This document shows, piece by piece, positions 56,419-64,000 of a stretch of 64,000 nt of DNA. The notes under the pieces are model-generated. The model made no database searches and was not told where the DNA came from. It worked only from the letters and a program-made list of their open reading frames with translations. How positions within the stretch are numbered: the stretch's first letter is position 1; each line of letters begins with the position of its first letter. Source of the stretch: Paenibacillus macerans (lineage in GTDB: Bacteria > Bacillota > Bacilli > Paenibacillales > Paenibacillaceae); assembly GCF_900454495.1 (NCBI RefSeq), contig NZ_UGSI01000001.1, forward strand, positions 4,652,501 to 4,716,500, written 5' to 3'. The translations under genes were made by a program, and so were the position numbers.

Positions 56419-56448
56419 ACATATAGTCATTTTCAAGTAACTATATGT
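56419..56448. promoter_or_regulatory. Candidate HxlR operator
   Basis: ACATATAGT (56419-56427) and ACTATATGT (56440-56448) are perfect inverted 9-bp arms separated by 12 bp in the gap between hxlR and hxlA. Confidence 0.5.
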
Positions 56449-56535
56449 TTTTAAAGTGCGTACTTACATCGTTAGCAGTTCACGGTTATGATGGGCTTAC
56501 GTTCACCACATTCTAAATCATCGGGAGTGATTATA

Positions 56536-57168
56536 ATGGAATTGCAGTTGGCGCTTGATCTTGTCAACATCCCTGAAGCCAAACAAATCGTGGCCGAGGT
56601 GCAGGAGCATATCGATATCGTGGAAATCGGAACCCCCGTGGTCATTAACGAAGGTCTCCGCGCGGTCAAAGAAATTAAGGAACAGTTTCCGTCATTAAAA
56701 GTGCTGGCCGATTTGAAAGTGATGGATGCCGGCGCATACGAAGTGATGAAAGCCGCGGAAGCCGGCGCGGATATCGTAACCATTCTGGGGGCGACGGACG
56801 ACGCCACGATTCGGGGCGCTGTGGAAGAGGCCAAAAAACATAACACCAAAATATTGGTGGATATGATCAACGTAAAAGATATCGAAACCCGGGCCCGGGA
56901 AATCGACGCATTGGGCGTAGACTACATCTGCGTTCATACCGGTTACGATTTGCAGGCGGAAGGCCAAAGTCCGTTTGAGCAATTGCGGATCATCAAGAAC
57001 GTCGTGAAAAATTCCAAAACGGCGGTGGCCGGCGGAATCAAGCTGGACACCCTGCCCGACGTAGTCAAGGCCAATCCCGATCTTGTCATCGTTGGCGGAG
57101 GAATTACCGGACAGGCCGACAAAAAGGCCGTGGCCGCAGAAATGCAAAGATTGGTCGCTCAGGGGTAA
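56536..57168 (+). CDS. hxlA: 3-hexulose-6-phosphate synthase
   Basis: Condenses formaldehyde with ribulose 5-phosphate to hexulose 6-phosphate in the ribulose monophosphate pathway, used here for formaldehyde detoxification. The 210-residue TIM barrel of the OMP decarboxylase superfamily shows MELQLALDLV, VEIGTPVVINEG, LADLKVMDAGAYE, VTILGATDD and AVAGGIKLDTLP. ATG 56536 is preceded by GGGAGTG and chosen over an upstream in-frame ATG at 56488 without conservation. It is the first gene of a two-gene operon with hxlB, 2 bp apart. Confidence 0.95.
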   Translation: MELQLALDLVNIPEAKQIVAEVQEHIDIVEIGTPVVINEGLRAVKEIKEQFPSLKVLADLKVMDAGAYEVMKAAEAGADIVTILGATDDATIRGAVEEAKKHNTKILVDMINVKDIETRAREIDALGVDYICVHTGYDLQAEGQSPFEQLRIIKNVVKNSKTAVAGGIKLDTLPDVVKANPDLVIVGGGITGQADKKAVAAEMQRLVAQG

Positions 57169-57170
57169 CG

Positions 57171-57734
57171 GTGCGGATGGATACCGTGCAATATGCCGCA
57201 AAAATTATCGAAGAGCTGCAGCATTCCGTCTCTTTTATTCAGGAAGCCGAAGCCGATCGGTTGGTAGACCGGCTGCTCCAGGCCGATAAAGTGTTTGTGG
57301 CCGGGGCGGGCCGTTCCGGGTTTATGGCGAAATCGTTTGCCATGCGGCTGATGCAAATGGGCCTTGACGCTTACGTCGTCGGTGAAACGGTGACCCCCAG
57401 CATCGGCAAGAACGACGTGCTGGTCATCGGTTCCGGCTCCGGAGAGACGAAAGCACTGGTCAGCATGGCGCAAAAGGCGAAAACGCTGGAAGCCGGGGTA
57501 GCGCTCGTCACCATCTCCCCCGAATCCGCTATCGGGAAACTGGCCGACGTGATCGTACGCCTGCCGGGTTCTCCGAAGGATAAGGAGCAAAGCCGTTACA
57601 ATACGATTCAGCCCATGGCCTCCTTGTTCGAACAAACGCTGTTGATTTTTTATGACGCGGTCATTCTAAAATGCATGGAACGCAAAGGAATCACGGGCAG
57701 CGAGATGTACGGCAGGCACGCAAACTTGGAATAG
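57171..57734 (+). CDS. hxlB: 6-phospho-3-hexuloisomerase
   Basis: Converts hexulose 6-phosphate to fructose 6-phosphate, completing formaldehyde fixation. The SIS-domain protein of 187 residues has VFVAGAGRSGFMAKSFAMRL, VGETVTPSIGKNDVLVIGSG, SGETKALVSMAQKAK and MASLFEQTLLIFYDAV. The start may be GTG 57171 (AGGGG five bases upstream) or ATG 57177. A terminator follows at 57777-57811. Confidence 0.95.
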   Translation: MRMDTVQYAAKIIEELQHSVSFIQEAEADRLVDRLLQADKVFVAGAGRSGFMAKSFAMRLMQMGLDAYVVGETVTPSIGKNDVLVIGSGSGETKALVSMAQKAKTLEAGVALVTISPESAIGKLADVIVRLPGSPKDKEQSRYNTIQPMASLFEQTLLIFYDAVILKCMERKGITGSEMYGRHANLE

Positions 57735-57776
57735 CGCGTAGACCTCGAATAACACTAAACCTGGAATAACGCCGCA

Positions 57777-57811
57777 AAGCAGGCCGGACCTATGGACGGC
57801 CTGCTTTTTTT
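57777..57811 (+). terminator. Terminator of the hxlAB operon
   Basis: GCAGGCCG (57779-57786) and CGGCCTGC (57797-57804) followed by seven T. Confidence 0.85.
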
Positions 57812-57825
57812 GAACCGGAGTTTTC

Positions 57826-58149
57826 TTACTCATGACTAAAGTCGCATTTTTGTGATAACTCGTTATCAAACTTTCTCCCCTCATCTATCAAAGCGGTTAT
57901 ATGTATCCCATCCATTAGTCCCTGTCTATACATGATCGAATAAACCTTTGAAATTCTTTCATTTTGCAGTTCCTCGTATTGATACAACTTGGATTGCTTG
58001 TCCTTAGGCAAACATTGAAGCATTTCATTGAATAACAATTGCAATCTCTTCGATTTACCACGATACTCATCTTGGATCGACACGCCATTCCCAATTTCAT
58101 CAGTCCGCAGCTCTATCAGCTCATTCAAATAGCTTCTTATCGTTTCCAT
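57826..58149 (-). CDS. Hypothetical helical protein, 107 aa
   Basis: A small charged, largely alpha-helical protein (METIRSYLNELIELRTDEIG, LPKDKQSKLYQYEELQNERI, YRQGLMDGIHITALIDEG). Similar small proteins occur in Bacillales, but I cannot name the family with confidence. A perfect palindromic operator-like sequence lies about 75 bp upstream. The region is more AT-rich than its neighbours. Confidence 0.65.
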   Translation of the reverse strand: METIRSYLNELIELRTDEIGNGVSIQDEYRGKSKRLQLLFNEMLQCLPKDKQSKLYQYEELQNERISKVYSIMYRQGLMDGIHITALIDEGRKFDNELSQKCDFSHE

Positions 58150-58221
58150 GGACCATCACACTCCATCCCCAAGTGATGCCCATATTATATCAACGTGAAT
58201 AAATTTTTTATACGATCACAT

Positions 58222-58240
58222 TGACATCAAAGTGATGTCA
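58222..58240. promoter_or_regulatory. Palindromic operator-like site
   Basis: TGACATCA-AAG-TGATGTCA has perfect 8-bp arms and lies just upstream of a TATAAT (minus strand, near 58190) that could be the -10 for the gene at 57826-58149. Confidence 0.5.
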
Positions 58241-58383
58241 CCATACCCACATTGCGCTTAGAACAAGGGATTTTTGAAAAAATTATATTTATAGCCGATA
58301 AAATAAACGCTCAATCGTAATAAAAAACCTGTTCGACTTACTGGCAAAAATGCGCTTGATCAGCTTTACCTACTACGACGATT

Positions 58384-58566
58384 AATTGTATTTTGCACAA
58401 CTAACTTCATACCCAACTGCCCAATCACTCGTTTTAATTGCATTTCATACAATTACATTCCCGTTTCTTTCCCCTTCCTCAAAAAAGAGCGGAGTAATTG
58501 TAGGATTTGCACTTAATCAAGTGCTATGGAGTATTTCCGGATAAATAATTGTACATTTTGCAACTA
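58384..58566. repeat. Four-unit palindromic ladder element 6
   Basis: AATTGTATTTTGCACAACTA, AATTGCATTTCATACAATTA, AATTGTAGGATTTGCACTTA and AATTGTACATTTTGCAACTA are centred near 58391, 58445, 58505 and 58556, with spacings of 54, 60 and 51 bp. Read in reverse, the last unit nearly equals the first unit of element 1 at 9.78 kb (TAGTTGCAAAATRTACAATT). Confidence 0.65.
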
Positions 58567-58761
58567 CTGCAACGATTAAATCGAGATAACTCGCCGGCTT
58601 AACCCGTTTATGTATACAGACACACATAGCGACGGACCCAGGAGTACAAGAGTATCGGCCTTCTGAATTAGCTTCTATCATTTTCGAGAATTTGGAATAT
58701 AAGTGGACGAGGTGCATCGGTGGGTGGACGCGGTGGAGCTAACCCGAAGGGGGGTGGGGCC

Positions 58762-58908
58762 GTGTCCATTCTTGAATTGTGCTTGAAACTGTTGGACGGG
58801 GTGTCGAGGCTGGTCGGGGTTCTGACCGGAATTAGCACGTTGCTTACCGCCCGCAAACAGGCGCGAGAAAAAAAACCACCGGGAATAGGTTGCCCTCAAG
58901 GTCTTTAA
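58762..58908 (+). CDS. Possible small membrane peptide, 48 aa
   Basis: GTG 58762 with GGGGGGTGGGGCC upstream opens a frame for a hydrophobic segment (ILELCLKLLDGVSRLVGVLT) and a basic tail (ARKQAREKKPPGIG). The layout resembles small membrane toxins or holin-like peptides, but there is no family match I can name. It may be spurious. Confidence 0.3.
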   Translation: MSILELCLKLLDGVSRLVGVLTGISTLLTARKQAREKKPPGIGCPQGL

Positions 58909-58909
58909 A

Positions 58910-59272
58910 TCATTCGTCAAATTTATTGAGCCAATACATCGGCTTTTGTGTACTAGACATGGATTTAAGTAAATCTAATGTTTCTTTCTTTTTCACCTTA
59001 AGTGCATCTTTTAGCTTTTCGGGAGCTATGTCTCGTATATCTTCCAACATTCAGCATTCTTCAAACATTTCAATTATTTCCTTGTTCGCATCATTTTGTT
59101 TTAGAAGTTGTGCCACATAAGGACGGTATAGATATGCATATGCATATGCATATGCATATGCATCTTCAAATGTTAATGCCCCTTCAAGTAAGGAATCAAG
59201 CATACCAAGATTTAATATACATAAAAATTTTTGAATCTCATCTGAATGCTTCAATTGAATTTGTAAATTCAA
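58910..59272 (-). pseudogene. Polymorphic-toxin immunity gene (DUF3969-like) with an in-frame TGA
   Basis: From TTG 59272 (AAAGGAG upstream) the frame reads KFLCILNLGMLDSLLEGALT, an AYAYAYAY stretch, then YLYRPYVAQLLKQNDANKEI to TGA at 59053-59051. The same frame continues without a break as MLEDIRDIAPEKLKDALKVK to TGA 58910. Joined, it is a 120-residue protein of the DUF3969 immunity type. The internal TGA probably inactivates it unless read through or replaced by a re-start at the following ATG. The AYAY run comes from a TATGCA hexamer repeat (59132-59163). It follows the toxin fragment by 12 bp, as immunity genes usually do. Confidence 0.6.
59132..59163. repeat. Hexanucleotide (TATGCA) tandem repeat
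   Basis: About five copies inside the immunity gene encode alternating Ala-Tyr; slipped-strand changes would keep the frame. Confidence 0.85.
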
Positions 59273-59284
59273 TGTACCACTCCT

Positions 59285-59602
59285 TTATTTGGGCATTTGA
59301 CTTGACGAGTTACTCCACCCGTTTTTCACCTTGACATTATAAACTTGACCTAATTGGCTTTGGAAGTAGTGGATTGAGATTTTTTTACCATTTGCATTCA
59401 TTCCATCCTTGTAAATTTTGTGCCAAGTACCGAATTCTATAGCTCGTAGTTCCTTAAGTAATTCTGTATTGTTGACCTTATTCTTCACAGTTCCGTTTCT
59501 AGCAGCTGAAAAACCTTGTGGGTAGAGAGGAGCATCCTTAATTGATTTATATACATATTTGTAACGCACAATTATGAACCCAAATACCAAGGTTAGAGAC
59601 AA
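59285..59602 (-). CDS. Orphan polymorphic-toxin C-terminal fragment, 105 aa
   Basis: The segment FSAARNGTVKNKVNNTELLK, ELRAIEFGTWHKIYKDG and ISIHYFQSQLGQVYNVKVKN resembles variable C-terminal toxin domains found at the ends of WapA, Rhs or LXG proteins in Bacillota. No delivery domain precedes it: upstream is only a hydrophobic stretch from TTG 59602 and then ladder element 7. It is therefore an orphan toxin module left by recombination, followed by its immunity gene. Whether it is expressed is unknown. Confidence 0.5.
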   Translation of the reverse strand: MSLTLVFGFIIVRYKYVYKSIKDAPLYPQGFSAARNGTVKNKVNNTELLKELRAIEFGTWHKIYKDGMNANGKKISIHYFQSQLGQVYNVKVKNGWSNSSSQMPK

Positions 59603-59610
59603 AGTAAGTC

Positions 59611-59793
59611 TAACGGTTGTATCCGTCGCTATTTTGCGAAAAAAGACCCTTTCGAAATTTTAACGGTTGTGAGCGTTGTTATCTGCTCTAATCTGAGCCC
59701 AAATAGCCGATTTTTAGCTAAATAGGCGCCATGGCAACCGTTAGAATTTGAAAAAGGCGTTATTGGAGCAAATAGCGGCTGTGGCAACCGTTA
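59611..59793. repeat. Four-unit palindromic ladder element 7
   Basis: TAACGGTTGTATCCGTCGCT (59611 on), TAACGGTTGTGAGCGTTGTT (59661 on), then inverted AAATAGGCGCCATGGCAACC (59720 on) and AAATAGCGGCTGTGGCAACC (59770 on, with GTTA). Spacings are 50, 60 and 50 bp. It is the intact counterpart of element 3. Confidence 0.75.
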
Positions 59794-59997
59794 AAATGGG
59801 CCTTAATGCAATTCGACGAAATAAGGTTATTTCGGTCCGTTAGCCCGTCCCACGTACTCTGATCTCTTGTCCAATCCGATTCCCTTTTCCTGTATCCCGT
59901 GCCTTATTTATATATCGGAAGTAGGAATCTGGAATGAGAGAGGAATCTGCAAAACATATAGTTCTTTATGCCCAACCGGAGACACCGTGCCGCAAAT

Positions 59998-60038
59998 AAA
60001 AACCCCTCCTTGGAAAAACACTTCCAATTGAGGGGTTA
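59998..60038 (-). terminator. Terminator of the calcium ATPase gene
   Basis: Minus strand AACCCCTCAATTGGAA and TTCCAAGGAGGGGTT pair and run into TTTAT. Confidence 0.8.
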
Positions 60039-60072
60039 TGCACGTTTTCGGAATTTGTTCTATTATTAAGGG

Positions 60073-62703
60073 CTAAGCTTCCTTAGGTTTCACCATGCGC
60101 GTGAATACTTTGATCACCTCGCTCAGCAGCAGCGGGATAAGCGCCAGCCCAATGACGATGGCCCAATCCGCAAAACTCAGATTCTGCACTTTGAAGGCCG
60201 CGGCCAAAAACGGAACCGTGATGGAAACGAACTGTAAAAACAAACCCGCGAGGACCGCCCCGACCAACAGCTTGTTGGAGAACAGGCCAACGGTAAAAAT
60301 CGACTTCGTGGCGCTGCGTTTCGAAAAAGAGTAAAACAGCTGCGAAGCCGCCAAAACGACAAACGCCATCGTCCGCGCATAGGTCATCGCGTCTGCGGGA
60401 ATATTTTCAGACCTTAGTCCATAGCCGTATTCGCGTAGGCCCACGTAAAAAGCAACCAGCGTCAGCGCCCCGATCAGCAGGCCGCCGATCACGGCCCGTA
60501 CCGCGGCGCCGCCGGCGAAGAAGCCCTCCTTCGGATCCCGCGGCTTGCGTTTCATCACATCTTCTTCGCCCGGATCAACCCCGAGCGCGATCGCCGGCAG
60601 CGTGTCCGTCACCAGATTGATCCAGAGAAGCTGAGTGGCCAACAGTGGCAAAGGCCAGAAAAAGACGATCGACGCCAAAATCGCTACGACTTCCCCAAAG
60701 TTGCAGGCCAATAAAAACGTCACCGTTTTGCGGATGTTGGCATAAATATTCCGGCCTTGCCGGATCGCATGGACGATCGTCGTAAAGTTATCGTCGGTCA
60801 GGATCATATCGGCGGCGCCCTTCGATACGTCGGTACCGGTAATGCCCATGGCCACCCCGATATCGGCGGTTTTCAAGGACGGCGCGTCATTCACCCCGTC
60901 CCCCGTCATCGAGACGATATTTCCCTGGGCCTTATACGCTTTGACGATCTTGACCTTGTGCTCGGGGGACACGCGGGCGAACACGCGGATATTGGGGATT
61001 TGCCGGGCAAATGCTTCGTCCGTCATCTCGTCAATATCCGCGCCCGTCATGCTCTGCTCCAGGGAACTGGCGATCTCCAACTCCTTGGCGATGGCGACCG
61101 CGGTATTTCGGTGATCGCCCGTGATCATCACCGGCGTAATCCCGGCCATTTTCGCCTCCCTTATCGAGTCCTTTACCTCGGTGCGCGGCGGATCGATCAT
61201 TCCCACAAAGCCGAGGATCGTCAAATCCTGTTCCATTTCCTCCGGCGGCAGTGGGCGGTCGGTGTCCTTATAGGCTGCGCCAAGCACCCTTAGCGCGTCG
61301 TCCGACATTTTTTCGGCCGCCTGCAAGTATTGGCCTTTCAGTTCCTCGGTCAGCGGCACCACTTCCCCCTTGACGACGGCCGAAACCGAAATCCGCAGGA
61401 GCTGGTCGATCGCCCCTTTCGTATGGACGCGGTAGCCCTCCCGGGTCTGATTTAAGGTGGACATCAGCTTGCGGTCGGAATCGAAGGGCTTTTCGTTTAC
61501 CCTTTTATATTCCGCTTCCAGCGAACGCTTCTGAATATTATACTGTTCGCCGTAGGCAACCAGGGCGATTTCCGTGGGATCGCCGGTTCCCTGGCCGTTC
61601 TCGTAGGTAGCGTCAGAGCAGAGGACGAAGGTTTTGATCATCTCCAAAGGCGGTTCTTCATTTAAGGGGGCGGCGGTAAAATACTCGACCACCGTCATTT
61701 TATTTTGCGTCAGCGTTCCCGTTTTGTCCGAGCAGATGATGTTCACGGAACCTAACGTTTCGACCGCAGGCAGTTTCTTTACGATCGCGTTAATCCGCGA
61801 CATGCGGGTAACGCCAAGCGCAAGCACGATCGCCACGATGGCCGGAAGCCCTTCCGGAATCGCCGCCACCGCCAGGCTGATCGCGGTAAGAAACAATTCG
61901 AACAGGTCGCGTCCTTGGATCAGCCCGATCACGAAAATCAGCACGCAGATGCCGATGGCGATGTAACCGAGTATTTTGCCGAGCTCTTCCAGCTTTTTTT
62001 GCAAGGGCGTGAACTCCCGGGTGTCTTCGTCGAGAATTTTGGCGATTTTACCCATCTCCGTGTCCATGGCCGTCGACACGACAACTCCTTCGCCGCGCCC
62101 GTAGGTGACCAGCGTCGACATGAACGCCATATTGGTCAGATCGCCGACCGGCATCTTCGGGTCCTCGTGGATGTCGTCGGCGTTTTTATCCGCCGGCACG
62201 GATTCCCCGGTCAAAGCCGATTCCTCGATCTGCAGGTTGGCGCTCGCCAGCAGGCGCAGATCAGCCGGAATGTAGCGCCCGGCATCGAGGATGACGATGT
62301 CCCCGGGCACAACCTCCCCGGAGTCGATTTCCTTCACCTCGCCGTCGCGGCGGACGAGCGATTTGGGCGTCGTCATCCGCTGCAGCGCTTCGATTGCTTT
62401 CTCCGCCTTTTGCTCCTGGATCACGCCGATGACCGCGTTCAGGAGCACGACGGCCAGGATGATCACTGCATCCATGTATTCCCCGACAAACAAGGTCACT
62501 ACGGCAGCACCCAGTAAAACGTAAATGAGCATATCTTTGAGCTGGGCCAAAAAGAGAGACAACATGCTTTTTTTCGGTTTGCCCTTCAGCTTGTTCGGTC
62601 CGTACTTGCTTAACCGGGCTTTGGCTTCCGCGCTTGTCAAGCCCGGCGCCGGGTCGGCCTGCAGCTCCCGCAGCACGGCTTCCCGGGATTTTGTATGCCA
62701 CAT
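60073..62703 (-). CDS. Calcium-translocating P-type ATPase, 876 aa
   Basis: A P2A-type ion pump that extrudes Ca2+ (possibly Mn2+) using ATP. All core motifs are present: LTGESVP (actuator), AAIPEGLPAIV in M4, the phosphorylated Asp in CSDKTGTLTQNKM, KGAIDQLL (nucleotide binding), TGDHRNTA and MTGDGVNDAPSLKTADIGVA, with ten membrane helices and the usual cation-ATPase N- and C-terminal domains. It is full length. ATG 62703 follows AGAGGTG by six bases; a GTG three codons upstream is part of that ribosome binding site. Confidence 0.93.
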   Translation of the reverse strand: MWHTKSREAVLRELQADPAPGLTSAEAKARLSKYGPNKLKGKPKKSMLSLFLAQLKDMLIYVLLGAAVVTLFVGEYMDAVIILAVVLLNAVIGVIQEQKAEKAIEALQRMTTPKSLVRRDGEVKEIDSGEVVPGDIVILDAGRYIPADLRLLASANLQIEESALTGESVPADKNADDIHEDPKMPVGDLTNMAFMSTLVTYGRGEGVVVSTAMDTEMGKIAKILDEDTREFTPLQKKLEELGKILGYIAIGICVLIFVIGLIQGRDLFELFLTAISLAVAAIPEGLPAIVAIVLALGVTRMSRINAIVKKLPAVETLGSVNIICSDKTGTLTQNKMTVVEYFTAAPLNEEPPLEMIKTFVLCSDATYENGQGTGDPTEIALVAYGEQYNIQKRSLEAEYKRVNEKPFDSDRKLMSTLNQTREGYRVHTKGAIDQLLRISVSAVVKGEVVPLTEELKGQYLQAAEKMSDDALRVLGAAYKDTDRPLPPEEMEQDLTILGFVGMIDPPRTEVKDSIREAKMAGITPVMITGDHRNTAVAIAKELEIASSLEQSMTGADIDEMTDEAFARQIPNIRVFARVSPEHKVKIVKAYKAQGNIVSMTGDGVNDAPSLKTADIGVAMGITGTDVSKGAADMILTDDNFTTIVHAIRQGRNIYANIRKTVTFLLACNFGEVVAILASIVFFWPLPLLATQLLWINLVTDTLPAIALGVDPGEEDVMKRKPRDPKEGFFAGGAAVRAVIGGLLIGALTLVAFYVGLREYGYGLRSENIPADAMTYARTMAFVVLAASQLFYSFSKRSATKSIFTVGLFSNKLLVGAVLAGLFLQFVSITVPFLAAAFKVQNLSFADWAIVIGLALIPLLLSEVIKVFTRMVKPKEA

Positions 62704-62934
62704 CGGCAGCACCTCTTATTCAGGATATATTCAAAATGGACCCTACCCCATTATTGTAAACCTGTTCCATCCATAATTATGAGTACGCACATGAAATTGA
62801 ATGAATCACGCCACAATTTTGCCATGATTTAAAAGCGCGCCATTTGCCAGCATCAAGATGAAAAAAAACCGGCGCTATGCTACAATACTTGAATGTGTTA
62901 ACGGGAATTTATTTAGGAGGGTATTTCAATCACC

Positions 62935-63555
62935 ATGCTGATTATAGGTATCGCCGGCGGAACCGGCTCCGGTAAAACCACGGTGGCCCGCTCGGTTATA
63001 GAGCAGCTTGATACGGATAAAGTGACATTCATCTCGCAGGATAATTACTATAAAGATCAAACCCATCTGACGATGTCCGAACGGGAAAAGACCAACTACG
63101 ACCACCCTTTCGCCTTCGACAATGAACTGCTTGTGGAGCATCTCACCCTTCTGAAAAACGGACAAGCCGCTTACGCGCCGGTGTACGATTTCACGATCCA
63201 TACCCGGTCCGACAGAACGATCATGCTGCAGCCCAACAATATCGTTATCGTCGAGGGACTGTTCGTGCTGTATGACGAGAAGCTGCGGGGCCTGCTCGAC
63301 ATTAAAGTGTTCGTGGACACCGATTCCGACGTCCGCATCCTCCGCCGCGTGTTGCGGGATATCGAGGAACGCGGCCGCTCGATCCATTCCATCCACCAGC
63401 AGTACCTCGCCACTGTAAAGCCGATGCATGAAGCCTTCATCGAGCCGTCCAAAAAATACGCCGACCTCATCATCCCCGAAGGCGGGCATAACGAAGTCGG
63501 CATCCAAATGCTGGCGATCCTGACCGAAAAATATTTATCCGGAGGCGCCCGGTAA
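62935..63555 (+). CDS. udk: Uridine kinase
   Basis: Phosphorylates uridine and cytidine to UMP and CMP in pyrimidine salvage. The 206-residue protein begins MLIIGIAGGTGSGKTTVARS with the P-loop, followed by SQDNYYKD, YDHPFAFD, YDFTIHTRS, IVEGLFVL and RRVLRDIEERGRS, all typical. AGGAGGG lies 14 bp upstream of ATG 62935, an unusually long spacing, but no better start codon is in frame. Confidence 0.95.
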   Translation: MLIIGIAGGTGSGKTTVARSVIEQLDTDKVTFISQDNYYKDQTHLTMSEREKTNYDHPFAFDNELLVEHLTLLKNGQAAYAPVYDFTIHTRSDRTIMLQPNNIVIVEGLFVLYDEKLRGLLDIKVFVDTDSDVRILRRVLRDIEERGRSIHSIHQQYLATVKPMHEAFIEPSKKYADLIIPEGGHNEVGIQMLAILTEKYLSGGAR

Positions 63556-63659
63556 ACCCGGGCCGCCTCTTCTTTTTGCGGGAGGCGCCGGCTTTATGGC
63601 CGGGACATTTTGCCATATGATAAAATGGCATTAATAATGGGGAGAGGACGGGATGTTTC

Positions 63660-64000
63660 GTGCGGGGAAAAACTTTGCTGCTTGATCACATCAAATCGCA
63701 TTTGCTGTTTTACCTGACGGCCGTCGGGTTCCTGGCGGTTGCCAACATCACGTATTCGTATTTCCCGAAAGTGCTGGGAGAGTTTACCGATAACCTGCAA
63801 ACCGGCAATCTGACGAGAAACGGCGTCGTTTACCACGCCTCGATTCTCGCCTTGATCGCGCTCGTTTACGGAGGCTGCTTCGGAATCGGCCAATACATTA
63901 ACCATCGCCTCGGCCGCATCTTCGAATTCCGCGCCCGCCAGCAGTTGTTCGGGCACTTTACCCGCTTAAGCGAATCCTTCTTTTCCAAAAACGGCATCGG
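63660..64000 (+). CDS. ABC exporter half-transporter, N-terminus (cut by window end)
   Basis: The frame opens at GTG 63660 (GGGGAGAGG upstream) and reads LLLDHIKSHLLFYLTAVGFL, ITYSYFPKVLGEFTDNLQTG, LALIALVYGGCFGIGQYINH, RLGRIFEFRARQQLFGHFTR and SESFFSKNGIG, the first membrane domain of a type I ABC exporter of the BmrA/YheH-YheI kind. It continues past the window. The substrate cannot be inferred. Confidence 0.8.
   Translation, partial: MRGKTLLLDHIKSHLLFYLTAVGFLAVANITYSYFPKVLGEFTDNLQTGNLTRNGVVYHASILALIALVYGGCFGIGQYINHRLGRIFEFRARQQLFGHFTRLSESFFSKNGI

Noticed and set aside
57826..59602. Prophage in the AT-rich patch
   Set aside because: No integrase, structural or lysis gene is visible; only a small unknown gene, a possible peptide and a toxin-immunity remnant.

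Overview
The window reads as a chromosomal segment of a Gram-positive, spore-forming Bacillota, most probably Paenibacillus or a close relative. The evidence is the spore-coat transglutaminase, the G/Y/F-rich coat-like protein, the YesM/YesN-type two-component pair next to a sugar ABC importer, several copper-amine-oxidase N-terminal (stalk) domains, strong GGAGG ribosome binding sites and a hxlAB operon with an HxlR regulator. No rRNA, tRNA or CRISPR array was seen. The species assignment is inference.

Bases 1-8.9 kb are an AT-rich accessory region of small orphan genes and decaying genes. It holds a broken vat-like acetyltransferase, a nonsense-interrupted fragment, tandem ribbon-helix-helix genes, a phosphodiester-glycosidase-like protein, a lipoprotein and a stalk-domain protein. 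Four of its transcription units (1.3, 5.3, 6.5 and 8.1 kb) start from almost identical promoters: TKKCGT, a 17-bp spacer carrying AWYGTNACGT, and a TATAAT-type -10. This looks like a small local regulon. From about 8.9 kb the composition changes to GC-rich core-like DNA: a DoxX protein under a predicted FNR site, spore-coat genes, a ManR/ManP-like PTS regulator and transporter, an intact IS110-type element, an unusual pyruvate kinase, a PLP lyase coupled to a YedF-like protein, a class C beta-lactamase-like hydrolase, an ABC sugar importer with its two-component system, an MscS channel, and a LysR regulator divergent from a YeiH-type exporter.

The most remarkable part is 34.7-55.6 kb. A plus-strand YhgE/Pip-type membrane protein carries two arrays of eight 19-residue repeats. 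It converges on a minus-strand cluster that mixes Tad/Flp pilus machinery (CpaE-like, CpaB/SAF, degenerate ParA-like, CpaF/TadA ATPase, TadB, TadC, a Flp-like peptide and two TadE-like proteins) with type VII secretion components (YukD-like ubiquitin fold, an EssC-type triple ATPase and two WXG100 proteins). The genes are closely spaced or overlapping from 51.8 to 38.0 kb. Upstream lie two secreted proteins. I read this as a hybrid Tad/type VII envelope machine.

The right end has hxlR with divergent hxlAB (ribulose monophosphate formaldehyde fixation), a small AT-rich patch with an orphan polymorphic-toxin C-terminus and a nonsense-interrupted immunity gene, a calcium P-type ATPase, uridine kinase and the start of an ABC exporter cut by the window edge.

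Seven intergenic sites hold the same kind of element: four imperfect palindromes with centre spacings of about 51, 60 (or 72) and 51 bp, the last two units inverted relative to the first two where orientation can be told. One of them is split by the IS110 element, which reveals the insertion site.
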